From Candidatus Omnitrophota bacterium (GTDB lineage Bacteria; Hinthialibacterota; Hinthialibacteria; Hinthialibacterales; Hinthialibacteraceae), in assembly GCA_003598175.1 (NCBI GenBank), contig QZKN01000181.1, positions 1 to 64,000 on the forward strand: DNA of 64,000 nt. Direction: 5' to 3'. The translations under genes and the position numbers were made by a program. This document shows, piece by piece, positions 1 to 8,733 of this stretch (the stretch's first letter is position 1; every line of letters starts with the position of its first letter). A model generated the notes under the pieces. It was not told the origin of the DNA, searched no databases, and saw only the letters and a list, made by a program, of their open reading frames with translations.

Positions 1-670
1 TATCCCGATACAAAGGTTTTTCCGGCGTCAGGGATTTGAGAGCAATGTCGCTATAACATTTAATGACCATAATTATGTTGTTGAAATCATGCGCCACTCC
101 GCTTGCCAATCTCCCGATGGATTCCATTTTCTGTGCATGAAGAAACTGTTCTTCAAATTTTTTCCGTTCGGCCATCTCCGCGCGTAATTCTTCATTTGCT
201 TTCATAAGAGCCGTTGTTCGTTCACATACCTTTTCTTCCAAAATCAGATTCTGCATGGCCAATTCATTTTGGAGAAGACGGATTTCCAACAGGTTGCGGA
301 TACGGGCGAGCACTTCGGTCTGATCCAAAGGTTTCCCCAGAAAGTCTCGTGCACCTGAACTCAATGCACGCAGACGTGTATCCCGATCAGATTGCGCCGT
401 CAGAACCAAAACCGGCGGATACGTGGCGTGTTCGATCTCCTTAAGTTGTTCCATGACTTGAAAGCCGTCGAGATGAGGCATCCTAATGTCCAACAATATC
501 AAATCGGGTATTAACTCGCGATAAAGCGGGACGACTTGACGCGGATCGGTGGCGCTTGTCACGGAGGTATAGCCCGCGGTCATCAACATTTTTTCCAGCA
601 TCCGAACATTGCTCGGCTGATCGTCGACAATCAGGATTCTGGCGCGAAGGAGGTGTTGTTGGGTGAGCAT
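1..670 (-). CDS. Response regulator-histidine kinase, partial (3' end beyond left edge)
   Basis: About 223 codons are visible, reading leftwards off the window edge. Residues ~11-130 form a receiver domain with acidic pair D16-D17, phosphoacceptor D61 and the conserved K113. A coiled-coil linker (~135-180) is followed by a HisKA start with the H-box GRLASGVAHDFNNI (H194), of the type seen in hybrid or NtrB-like kinases; the ATPase domain would lie outside the window. The ATG is preceded by AGGAAAAGGA at good spacing and overlaps the end of the HD-GYP gene by 40 bases, so the two are probably translationally coupled. It likely relays phosphate downstream of the large hybrid kinase at 1806-5909. 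The receiver half is very similar to that of its HD-GYP neighbour. Confidence 0.85.
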   Translation of the reverse strand, partial: MLTQQHLLRARILIVDDQPSNVRMLEKMLMTAGYTSVTSATDPRQVVPLYRELIPDLILLDIRMPHLDGFQVMEQLKEIEHATYPPVLVLTAQSDRDTRLRALSSGARDFLGKPLDQTEVLARIRNLLEIRLLQNELAMQNLILEEKVCERTTALMKANEELRAEMAERKKFEEQFLHAQKMESIGRLASGVAHDFNNIIMVIKCYSDIALKSLTPEKPLYRD

Positions 671-1764
671 GACGGTTCCTTTTCCTGAAATGCGTGGCTG
701 TTTTTCTTTTCCATACACTCCCGTCTGATTTCCAAAATCATGGGGAGAATTTCAAAAAAAATATCGACCAACCGTGGATCGAAGTGGTTTTCCCGGCAAC
801 ATTTTATTTCTTCCACTGCATCTTCAAGCGGCCAGGATTTTTTGTACGGACGTTCGGAAAGCAAGGCGTCAAAAACGTCGGCCAGGGCGCATATCCGACC
901 AAATAATGGAATTTCTTCTCCTTTCAAACCATGCGGATAGCCGGCGCCGTCCCACTTTTCATGATGCGTGAGAGCGATTTCTTCGGAAGTTTTTAAGAGT
1001 TCGGAATTTCCATCACACAGCAGCGCCGCGCCGATTGTCGTGTGACTTTTCATGGTAATCCATTCCTCCGGCGTCAGTTTACCCGGTTTTAGCATGATCC
1101 TGTCGGGTATGCCAATTTTCCCGATGTCATGCATCGGGCTGGCATGCAATATCAAATCACATTCCTGGTCCGACATACCGGCGGCCCGCGCGAGTACAGC
1201 GCAATAACGGCTTATACGGATTATGTGCTCGCCGGTTTCGTCGTCGCGATATTCCGCCGCGCGTCCTAGTCGGCGGATCACTTCCAGACGAGTGTCGTGT
1301 AATTCTTTTGTCCGTATGCGGACCTTTTCCTCGAGAATCTGATTTTGGTTGCTCAGTTCATTATATAACAAGCGTATTTCAAGAATATTGTGGATCCGCG
1401 CGAGCACTTCCGCTTGATCCAAAGGTTTGTCCAGAAAATCCTTGGCGCCGGATTCCAACGCCCGGAGACGGGTATCGCGGTCGGATTGCGCCGTCAGAAC
1501 CAGAATCGGCAAATAGGAATTCCCTTCGATTTCCCGCAGTTGCTCCATAACCTGAAAGCCGTCCATATGCGGCATTCGCAGGTCCAACAAAACCAGATCC
1601 GGCTTATATTCCTGGTACAGATCGACGGCGCGCCGGGAGTCGGTTGTGCTGTTAACAGAGGCGTATTGCGCCGCTTTTAACATTTTTTCGAGCAGGAGGA
1701 TATTCTGAGGCTGGTCATCGATTATAAGAATTTTGCCGGCAGTCAATTGTTCGGGATTGATCAT
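631..1764 (-). CDS. Response regulator with HD-GYP phosphodiesterase domain
   Basis: 377 residues. The N-terminal receiver domain (~11-130) has D16-D17, phosphoacceptor D61 and K113. A short helical linker leads to an HD-GYP domain (~160-345) with H180, the HD pair H212-D213 in MHDIGKIGIPD, and HHEKWDGAGYP at 267-277, so the metal ligands and the GYP signature are intact. Family knowledge: HD-GYP proteins hydrolyse cyclic di-GMP, and REC-HD-GYP fusions are switched by phosphorylation. The gene starts 41 bases after the large hybrid kinase and overlaps the next kinase, which suggests one signalling operon controlling c-di-GMP. The substrate is inferred from the family only. Confidence 0.93.
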   Translation of the reverse strand: MINPEQLTAGKILIIDDQPQNILLLEKMLKAAQYASVNSTTDSRRAVDLYQEYKPDLVLLDLRMPHMDGFQVMEQLREIEGNSYLPILVLTAQSDRDTRLRALESGAKDFLDKPLDQAEVLARIHNILEIRLLYNELSNQNQILEEKVRIRTKELHDTRLEVIRRLGRAAEYRDDETGEHIIRISRYCAVLARAAGMSDQECDLILHASPMHDIGKIGIPDRIMLKPGKLTPEEWITMKSHTTIGAALLCDGNSELLKTSEEIALTHHEKWDGAGYPHGLKGEEIPLFGRICALADVFDALLSERPYKKSWPLEDAVEEIKCCRENHFDPRLVDIFFEILPMILEIRRECMEKKNSHAFQEKEPSCSPNNTSFAPES

Positions 1765-1805
1765 CTTAGTATTTCCACTTCCGTCTCATTGTCGTTACTA
1801 AAGGT

Positions 1806-4800
1806 TTAATTTTTAATGTCGAATAAAATGTTGATTGTGTTCAATACCTGAGAAATATTAAAGGGTTTGGTAAGATAATCGTGAAAACCGGCTTCTCGCC
1901 CTTTTCTAATATCGCTCTCCATGGCGGCGGCGCTAACCGCCACCACCGGGATATTTTGAGTTTCCGCATGCGTTTGCAGGGAGTTTAATACGGCGTAACC
2001 ATTCATTCCGGGAAGATTGATATCAAGAAAGATCAAGTCCGGTTGATAGGCGCGGGCCACTTCAATTCCGATATATCCATCCGGCGCGGACAACATTCTG
2101 ATGTCGGGTCTTCGCGATAGTATCTTGCTCATTAATTTCAGGTTGGCGGGATTGTCCTCGATATAAAGGAGCGTGCGATTTGCGGGACATGTATTCTTTA
2201 CATCCTCTGTCGGGAGTGATAACGGCTTCATTGCTGTTATTTCCCTTTCGGCTGACACCAGATCAACGAAGAAAGTGCTTCCTTTCCCCGGTTTGCTATC
2301 CACTCCGATATTTCCCCCCATAGCGTCTATTAAATGTTTGGCAATCGCAAGTCCGATTCCCGTGCCTTCGATTTCCGTAGTCTCGGCTCCCAGGCGTTCG
2401 AACGGTTTAAACAATTCTTTTTGTTTTTCCGGTGAAATGCCGGTTCCCGTATCCGTGATGTTCACTCGCACTTTCTCTCCTTCACCCGCTTTACATTTTA
2501 CCATTACGAAACCATTTTTCCTATTGTATTTGATAGCGTTTGATATGATATTGAGGAAGACTTGTTTCAAGCGTAAGTGGTCAGCTAGAACGATGTGATC
2601 ACGGAAATCCGCCAGGTTCGCATCGATATGAATAGCATACCGGTCTGTTATTGGTTCCATCAAGGTCAGAACTTCTTCAAGAACCGTGTCCAGCCTGATC
2701 GGTTCCAGAGAGAGCATGAGTTTTCCGGATTCGATCTGGGCTAGATCCAGAACCTCGTTGATCAAATTGAGCAGATAGTTCCCGGCTTTGAGGATTTGTG
2801 TCACATTTTCAAGTTGAGATTCCGTTAGCGGTTCGGTTGGATCGCTTTCCAACAGTTGAGCAAAGCCCAGGACGGAATTCATCGGAGTGCGCAACTCATG
2901 GCTCATGCGGGACAGGAATTCCGATTTGGCGCGGTTGGCGGATTCAGCTTCTTCCTTCGCTTTAACAAGATAGTTGTGAAGATTTTTTAATTCCTCTTCC
3001 GTTTTTTTGCGAGTGGTGATGTCTTGAGCGATGGAGAATGTGATGCCTTTATCCGGATCCGGACAAGCCGTCCAATCCAACCATACGTATGTTCCATCCC
3101 GGCGGCGGTATCGGTTTTCAAAATTGATCACCTTTTCCCCGATTTTCAATTTTTTGCGAATGACGGCAAGGGTTGGTTGAAGGTCGTCCGAATGGACGAA
3201 TTCGGTGAAGGGCTTTGCAAGCAATTCTTCTTTGGTATATCCCAGAACAGTCATGAATGCCGAATTGATTTTGAGAAATGTCGCCGTATTGATATCGGCG
3301 ATACAAATCAGGTGAACAGACAATTCAAAAATCTGAGCAAGTTCCTTCTCTGCTTCCATGCGTTCTTCGAATTCTTTTCGAAATGCGATCGTTTTTTCAT
3401 CGACCAGAAGTTCAAGATGTTCTTTATGGAGCAATAACTCCTTCTCCATCCGCTTCCGTTCGGAAACATCCCGGGCTATTCCGACCAATTCCGCTAATTG
3501 TCCGTTGGAATCATAGAACGGTGAAACTCTGACTTCCGCAAAAATATCTGCACCATCCTTTCGGAGCATGACAAGGTCCAAACTGACGCTTTCCTTTTTC
3601 AATTTGCCTTCCCGCCAACTCTTCAAATAGTGTTTTGCCGTCTCGAAAGAATCCGTCGAAAGAAAGGGCTGAATGGATTTCCCTATCCATTCCTCCGGCT
3701 CGTAACCGAGGGTGTTTCGGAAAGCGTTGCTCGCAAAAGTCAGATGTCCCTGAGTATCAATGCGAAAGACAATATCCTCCACAGAAGAGATAAGACTGCG
3801 ATATTGTTCTTCGCTTTGCTTCAGCGCTTTCTGCGTGTGCTTGTGATATAACACTTCGACAAAAATGATCCCCAGACTGTTCACGTGATGCTGATCACTC
3901 TCCACATAGCCGTTTTTTTTGTTGGCCAGTCCGATCATGCCGATGGTTTTATCTCCGTGATGCAATGGACAGCCGATGAAGGTCTTTATGGGAGGGTGCC
4001 CTTCCGGCATTGTTACTGTCTCATCATCGAATTCCACGTCGTTGATGATTTGTGTTTCTCCCTTTTGAATCACTTTTCCCAATATTCCCCGGCTCTCCAG
4101 TTCTTTGCGATGCATCACGGATTCTGAATTCGGGATATTACATGCCTCCTTTACGGAATCGTTTATGGCTGCCCAGGAAACCGGTTGATTTTCTTTACTC
4201 AAATAAATAAATCCGAATTCACTTTCGGTTAATCGCACCGCTTCGTTTACACAGATATCCACCAATTCTTTTTCGTCTTCTTTGAGGATTCCCTTCTCAT
4301 AGAGAGCGCTGATACTTTTCATCAGGTCGCGTTTCTTGCGAAGGTCATTTTCTATCAATTGTCGATGAGTCACATCACGAAAACTCCACACTCGCCCTTC
4401 ATTTTTTCCATTCACAAAGCGGGGTTTGGAGTAGCATTCGAGAATTCTTCCATTTTTAAATTGTACAATGTCAAAAGAATTCTCTTCCTTCCGTGATGAG
4501 ATTTCCTGAATACTTTTCCTGAATGATTCCGGCTCAACCAGTTGATCCAAAACATGGACAATCGCTTCCTTCCAGGAGAGTGCAAAAATAGTTGATTTCG
4601 AAATCTGACATAGTTCAAGAAAGTTTTGATTACAGAATTGCACTTCATTGTTGAGATTCACGACAAGAATTCCGTCCGCAGTCGATTCGAGCGTCGCGTC
4701 GAGAATGGAAAGAGAATTTTTTAGGGATTGTTCGTAATCGCGGCGGACCTGAATTTCGTTGCGTAAATTGTTGGAAAGGGTACGGAGCTCCGCGGTTCTC

Positions 4801-5909
4801 TCCTCCACTTTTCGTTCCAGGTTCTGGGTAAAATCGTGAAGTTTCTTTTCCATTTTTTTGCGCGCGGTAATATCTCGCGCGACTCCCGCATAAAGACAGC
4901 GTCTGTTGATGAAAAAGGCGCTGAGGGACAGATCCAGTGGAATCGTGGCTCCATTTTCATGTTGCCCTTGAATTCCCATACTATTTTTGTCGTCGTTTCC
5001 TTCGTCTTTCATAAGGAAGCGTTTCGAAACGTATTTCTCCTTATCCGTCGGAAAGCCCGGTAATAATACATTGATGCTTTTCCCGACAAGTTCTTCCTTG
5101 CGATAGCCGAAAATTCGTTCCGTCGACGGATTGCACGATTCGATGATTCCCTGCTCATCGATGATAAATAAGACGTCTACTATATTGTTCATAATGGTTT
5201 GCATTCGCGCCTGATTACTTTCCAACTTTACGAGGAGGGGATTGCTTATCATGAAAATAACAATTGTGCCAACGATGATAAAAACCAAAGAGGTGATTCC
5301 GCCCCATACGGCGGATCGAAGATAGGTTTTTCGAATTTCCGCCAATTCAACCTTGGCCACGAAGCCGAATCCCAGCTGCTCCAGGTAATCATAAGCGGCA
5401 AGAACGGGGACGCCGCGATAATCCGGACCGCTGACAATTCCTGATTGTTGTGAAAGAGAATGTCGGATTCCCACTCCTGTTGTTTCGTACGGAAATAATA
5501 GGTGTTTTGGATCTCCATTTCCATGGAATTGACTTGTCAGGAATACGATATTCCCATCTTTTCGATAAGAGACGATCAACTCTGCCGTCTCATAGACCGG
5601 AACATACGCTGCAAACGCCTCTTTGATTAGTTGCAGGATTTCTTCTTGCATGATTTCCGGTGAATCCGAGAAATGCTTCTTACTTTGATTCAGAGCCACT
5701 GTGACAAAGCATTTTTTATATTCGACAAGGTCTCGCAGTTTTTTTTTAATATTTTCTATAGAAGTGTTATAGAGGTAAACGTAAGAAGTACCTATGCTCA
5801 ATCCGGTCACAACGAACATTGTAGCGATCAGTGCAATAATTATTCCGAACTTGCGTGAGAAAATGTTTCTCCGTTTTATTGTTGGCAATTTGAAGGGAGA
5901 ATAGACCAT
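1806..5909 (-). CDS. Large membrane hybrid sensor histidine kinase (sensor, PAS, PAS, GAF, PAS, PAS, HisKA, ATPase, REC)
   Basis: 1367 residues. TM1 is at ~21-45, an extracytoplasmic sensor region at ~47-198 resembles a Cache-type domain, and TM2 is at ~201-226. Then come PAS (~235-350), coiled coil (~352-400), PAS (~400-515), GAF (~535-690), PAS (~700-820), coiled coil, PAS (~855-968), and HisKA with H1004 in FLSRMSHELRTPMNSVLGFA. The HATPase has DTGTGISPE and GTGIGLAIAKHL. A C-terminal receiver carries D1296 in LIFLDINLPGMNGY. AAGGA lies 9 bases before the ATG. It is first in an operon with the HD-GYP protein and a second kinase. Ligand unknown; four PAS and one GAF suggest integration of several cytoplasmic cues. 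Confidence 0.93.
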   Translation of the reverse strand: MVYSPFKLPTIKRRNIFSRKFGIIIALIATMFVVTGLSIGTSYVYLYNTSIENIKKKLRDLVEYKKCFVTVALNQSKKHFSDSPEIMQEEILQLIKEAFAAYVPVYETAELIVSYRKDGNIVFLTSQFHGNGDPKHLLFPYETTGVGIRHSLSQQSGIVSGPDYRGVPVLAAYDYLEQLGFGFVAKVELAEIRKTYLRSAVWGGITSLVFIIVGTIVIFMISNPLLVKLESNQARMQTIMNNIVDVLFIIDEQGIIESCNPSTERIFGYRKEELVGKSINVLLPGFPTDKEKYVSKRFLMKDEGNDDKNSMGIQGQHENGATIPLDLSLSAFFINRRCLYAGVARDITARKKMEKKLHDFTQNLERKVEERTAELRTLSNNLRNEIQVRRDYEQSLKNSLSILDATLESTADGILVVNLNNEVQFCNQNFLELCQISKSTIFALSWKEAIVHVLDQLVEPESFRKSIQEISSRKEENSFDIVQFKNGRILECYSKPRFVNGKNEGRVWSFRDVTHRQLIENDLRKKRDLMKSISALYEKGILKEDEKELVDICVNEAVRLTESEFGFIYLSKENQPVSWAAINDSVKEACNIPNSESVMHRKELESRGILGKVIQKGETQIINDVEFDDETVTMPEGHPPIKTFIGCPLHHGDKTIGMIGLANKKNGYVESDQHHVNSLGIIFVEVLYHKHTQKALKQSEEQYRSLISSVEDIVFRIDTQGHLTFASNAFRNTLGYEPEEWIGKSIQPFLSTDSFETAKHYLKSWREGKLKKESVSLDLVMLRKDGADIFAEVRVSPFYDSNGQLAELVGIARDVSERKRMEKELLLHKEHLELLVDEKTIAFRKEFEERMEAEKELAQIFELSVHLICIADINTATFLKINSAFMTVLGYTKEELLAKPFTEFVHSDDLQPTLAVIRKKLKIGEKVINFENRYRRRDGTYVWLDWTACPDPDKGITFSIAQDITTRKKTEEELKNLHNYLVKAKEEAESANRAKSEFLSRMSHELRTPMNSVLGFAQLLESDPTEPLTESQLENVTQILKAGNYLLNLINEVLDLAQIESGKLMLSLEPIRLDTVLEEVLTLMEPITDRYAIHIDANLADFRDHIVLADHLRLKQVFLNIISNAIKYNRKNGFVMVKCKAGEGEKVRVNITDTGTGISPEKQKELFKPFERLGAETTEIEGTGIGLAIAKHLIDAMGGNIGVDSKPGKGSTFFVDLVSAEREITAMKPLSLPTEDVKNTCPANRTLLYIEDNPANLKLMSKILSRRPDIRMLSAPDGYIGIEVARAYQPDLIFLDINLPGMNGYAVLNSLQTHAETQNIPVVAVSAAAMESDIRKGREAGFHDYLTKPFNISQVLNTINILFDIKN

Positions 5910-6257
5910 GGCCTGCCATCCTTACAGGTAAAATGTTACGATTCCTTGTTATTATAAAGCAAAATAGAGTGAAAGCAATAATGTAAATTATATACATTAT
6001 ATATATACATTATAATATAATGACAAAAAACCATCTGAATCCGTAACTGTATAGCGCGTTTCAAAATATTTGCACAAATGCAGCATGATGAAAGACCTTG
6101 TTTGCGCCTTTTTTTAATAAAACTATATTGCAGATTTTTTGCACCAGGCTAAATATTGCGCAGACAGGATGTCCATGCTTCAACGTATTACTTTTTTTCA
6201 ATGAGGATTCAGGCTGCGATGCGGATTCGATTGGATGATTATCGGGTGGTATCATGG
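5910..6257. other. Intergenic region with A+T-rich direct repeats
   Basis: 348 bases without a credible gene. It holds the kinase promoter candidate (5951-5978) and, just upstream of it, a run of nearly pure A/T with the 11-mer TATACATTATA twice (5991-6001 and 6004-6014, 13-base period). The rest (6060-6257) shows no clear structure. Confidence 0.5.
5951..5978 (-). promoter_or_regulatory. Candidate sigma-70 promoter for the hybrid-kinase operon
   Basis: On the minus strand TTGCTT (5978-5973) and TATAAT (5956-5951) are separated by 16 bases, about 40 bases upstream of the kinase start. The region just upstream is extremely A+T-rich. Confidence 0.45.
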
Positions 6258-6917
6258 TTAATCCGACTTTTTTTCCTGTTCTTCCAGCGTGATTTTGCTT
6301 TTGGGATCGACGATGACGTAATCCTCGCCGGCGACTTTGTAGGGAGGTTTCAGGATCACCTGCGATTCGCCGCGGGCGCGGATGGCGATGCCGCCGGCTC
6401 CGCCGCTGATCATGCCGCTAAAAATCACGGAAGCGCCGTCGGCGGCTTCGATGCAGACGCCGTCATTGTTGGCGACGATGTGGCAGTTTTCCATTTTCAA
6501 TTCCCCGTTTGTGCATTGCACCGCGCCTTCCACGCGCATCCCTTCGATCATGCAGTTTTTGGTATTTTGGATGCGAATCGCCGGTTGTTTCCCTTTGGCG
6601 ACGATTTTGGTTTGATTGACGCCTTCGCCGTGCAATTGCACCGGCTCGGAAATATTCAATTCGTTTTCCAGCGTGTAGGATATGTTGCGGAGGCGAACGA
6701 TTTTCTGGCCGGACGAGCTGGTTTCTTCGGTTGCGTCGATCAGATCCTGCAAGGAAGAATCCGTTTCCCATTTCGTCGCGCGGGGTGGGGACGTGATTTT
6801 GGATTTGCGCCGGATCAGGAAATACCCGACAACGATGATCAGAACGATGACCGTTATCTCGATCGCAAGAATGGTGGGTCCTGTCCAGAACGAGGGTACA
6901 GTCGTCATGGATTCCAT
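6258..6917 (-). CDS. Membrane-anchored right-handed beta-helix protein
   Basis: About 219 residues from the second Met (6917), chosen because AGAGGG lies 9 bases before it but directly abuts the first ATG (6926). One N-terminal TM segment (~13-34: ILAIEITVIVLIIVVGYFLI) is followed by basic residues, so the bulk probably lies on the cytoplasmic side by the positive-inside rule. Residues ~60-200 show short hydrophobic beta-strand coils with N/G turns typical of pectate-lyase-like parallel beta helices. No polysaccharide-lyase catalytic motif is recognisable. It follows the XRE regulator by about 40 bases in the same direction, so the two are probably co-transcribed. Function unknown. Confidence 0.65.
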   Translation of the reverse strand: MESMTTVPSFWTGPTILAIEITVIVLIIVVGYFLIRRKSKITSPPRATKWETDSSLQDLIDATEETSSSGQKIVRLRNISYTLENELNISEPVQLHGEGVNQTKIVAKGKQPAIRIQNTKNCMIEGMRVEGAVQCTNGELKMENCHIVANNDGVCIEAADGASVIFSGMISGGAGGIAIRARGESQVILKPPYKVAGEDYVIVDPKSKITLEEQEKKSD

Positions 6918-6965
6918 ATTTTTCATCCCTCTATTTGTTCGTGCATGATTTGCTACATTGCAGCA

Positions 6966-8153
6966 TCAATGTTGTTTGATATCCTTGAATCGAGACACCA
7001 ATTCCCTCACAACCCCAATCACTCGGACGGACGATTCCGCTTTGGAAACACGAATCGGTTTCGCCATCGGACCTCCCTGCAACAACATTTCTTCGCCGAG
7101 ATCGAAATATTTCCGAACGTAACGGCGATCTCCGATTTGCACCACCGCCAAATCCTCATTTTCGATTTGACTGTTCAATTCGTAAACCGCTTTGACGCCC
7201 GGCCAGACGCCCAGCGCCAGGTATGCGTCCGATTGCACGAAAAACGCCTCATATTCCGCATTCAACGAAAACCAGGTTCGCGGCAATCCCAAATTTCCAA
7301 GCGCTTCCTGATGTTCCAACTCTTCCGAGCCGGGTTGAATGATGCTCACGATGGGAATATTGCGGATTGCGCCGTTTTCACCTGAATCGGCGGAAAGATT
7401 CTGTTGTTTCGATTTTGCCGCGCCCAGCGTCTGGTCGATCTTTTTCCATGCTTCATGCGGAGCAATGACGTCGGGTAATTTTTGTTCGGCGGCCAACGCT
7501 TTGGCCGCTTCGATGATACTGCGGAATAATTTGAAAAAAAGCCCGACTTCACGCGCGTGTTTCACGATTTCCTGACGGCGGTCGGACGGCTGGCGGCATA
7601 ACAGGCGTCCGTCAGGCGTCAACAGGATGACATCGTGCAATTGGCCGAGAAAGGTCAGCCAGACGGACGGCTGGTCGCCTAATTCGGACAACGCCCATGA
7701 CCGCAGATCGTCGAGGGTTCGTAATCCGCCGGCTCGTTCCTCGGAATACCATTTTTTTCGCTCCGGCTCCAACAGGTCGATCACGAACTCGGTTTCTTTG
7801 GGAATGGTTTCGACCAATGCATCGATTTCGTGTTGCGTACGAAAAGAAATGGCCTTTTGCGGGACGCAGACTTTGTTTCCCGCCAGGACATAGCCGATTT
7901 TGCGGGTGGCTTTGACCAGACTTTGCAACTCGCGTTCCGTTTCCGCCGATTCCGAAAAAATCCGCTTTTCCTCGAAACCGAGCTGCATGATGCGCGCCAT
8001 TTTTTCGACGATCGATTCCGGCGGAGGCGGTTTGAAGCCGCTTTCGATTTGAGCGATATACGGGGAAGAAAGGCCGAGGCGGTCGGCCATTTCTTGCTGA
8101 GTCATCCTTCGATTGCGGCGATAATCACGAAGATATTCCCCAAAGGATTTCAA
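6966..8153 (-). CDS. XRE-family regulator with C-terminal S24-like domain
   Basis: 395 residues from a TTG start with AAGGAG 8 bases upstream. Residues ~1-62 form a classic helix-turn-helix (YRRNRRMTQQEMADRLGLSS). A middle part (~65-250) is not recognised. The C-terminal ~120 residues resemble the LexA/cI S24 fold: FVQSDAYLALGV looks like the serine region, and RYVRKYFDLGEEMLLQ like the catalytic-lysine strand, but the Lys is displaced by one position relative to the usual V-K-R order. It could be a sensor-repressor, with or without self-cleavage. Palindromes overlap its own promoter (8171-8228), suggesting autoregulation. It probably controls the beta-helix gene behind it. Confidence 0.8.
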   Translation of the reverse strand: MKSFGEYLRDYRRNRRMTQQEMADRLGLSSPYIAQIESGFKPPPPESIVEKMARIMQLGFEEKRIFSESAETERELQSLVKATRKIGYVLAGNKVCVPQKAISFRTQHEIDALVETIPKETEFVIDLLEPERKKWYSEERAGGLRTLDDLRSWALSELGDQPSVWLTFLGQLHDVILLTPDGRLLCRQPSDRRQEIVKHAREVGLFFKLFRSIIEAAKALAAEQKLPDVIAPHEAWKKIDQTLGAAKSKQQNLSADSGENGAIRNIPIVSIIQPGSEELEHQEALGNLGLPRTWFSLNAEYEAFFVQSDAYLALGVWPGVKAVYELNSQIENEDLAVVQIGDRRYVRKYFDLGEEMLLQGGPMAKPIRVSKAESSVRVIGVVRELVSRFKDIKQH

Positions 8154-8170
8154 GGTGTTTTCTCCTTGCC

Positions 8171-8185
8171 TTTGTTAGTAACAAA
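8171..8185. promoter_or_regulatory. Perfect palindrome, candidate XRE operator
   Basis: TTTGTTA-G-TAACAAA is a perfect 7+1+7 inverted repeat just upstream of the regulator's start and just downstream of its candidate -10 box. The core TTAGTAAC recurs at 8408-8415. Confidence 0.5.
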
Positions 8186-8188
8186 TTT

Positions 8189-8216
8189 ATTCTACAAGGT
8201 TTTTCCTGAATTACAA
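8189..8216 (-). promoter_or_regulatory. Candidate promoter of the XRE gene
   Basis: On the minus strand TTGTAA (8216-8211), 16 bases, then TAGAAT (8194-8189). The -35 box sits inside the palindrome at 8208-8228, and the 15-base palindrome at 8171-8185 covers the expected transcription start. Confidence 0.4.
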
Positions 8217-8250
8217 ATTCTGTAATTCTTTTCGGTGCAAATTCTGTAAT
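8208..8250. promoter_or_regulatory. Second palindrome plus direct repeat upstream of the XRE gene
   Basis: GAATTACA-AATTC-TGTAATTC (8208-8228) is a perfect 8-base inverted repeat. The 13-mer CAAATTCTGTAAT occurs at 8214-8226 and again at 8238-8250, a 24-base spacing close to two helical turns. This looks like a cooperative protein-binding array. Confidence 0.4.
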
Positions 8251-8396
8251 ACTTGGGCATTCGGTACATTATGATTTCGATGGGTAAATAGGTTATTTAA
8301 AAACCAGAAGTCTTTCTACATGATTCAATGGAATCAGTAACAGAAAAATCTTTAAAAAAAGTTCAAAAAAAAACTTGACTTTGGCGAAAAATGTGA

Positions 8397-8425
8397 TTTA
8401 CTTACATTAGTAACTGAGTTATACT
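8397..8425 (+). promoter_or_regulatory. Weak candidate rightward promoter in the gene-poor region
   Basis: TTTACT (8397-8402), 17 bases, TATACT (8420-8425). Its spacer contains TTAGTAAC, the core of the palindrome at 8171-8185, so the same regulator could act here. It would drive transcription toward the structured element at 8734-8824. Confidence 0.25.
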
Positions 8426-8733
8426 ATCGTGTGTAAAATATGTCGAGCATTTGGAAAGAGTTGAGCCTTTAAAAATATCCATTGTGTAATGTAACTTGAT
8501 TTAAGTTGTTCACACCGACTTACTTGCTAATGGTAGCATGAGATGGGTGGTTTTGTAAACACCTTTTTCGAGGAAAAGATCATTTTTATTTGAATGCTGT
8601 GTAATTTAATGCGTAATAGGTTCATTTAAAAGGCTTTATGATTAACGACCGGTGATTCTTTCTCATTAAAGAAATGAGAATGTAAATAAAAACAAAAGAG
8701 ATTACGCACAGAAGGAGAGTGCTCAACACACTG

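Noticed and set aside
6156-7385. 409-codon rightward open frame antisense to the beta-helix and XRE genes
   Set aside because: It lies entirely opposite two well-supported genes, is rich in F/H/R/D as expected for an antisense shadow, and has no ribosome site or recognisable domain.
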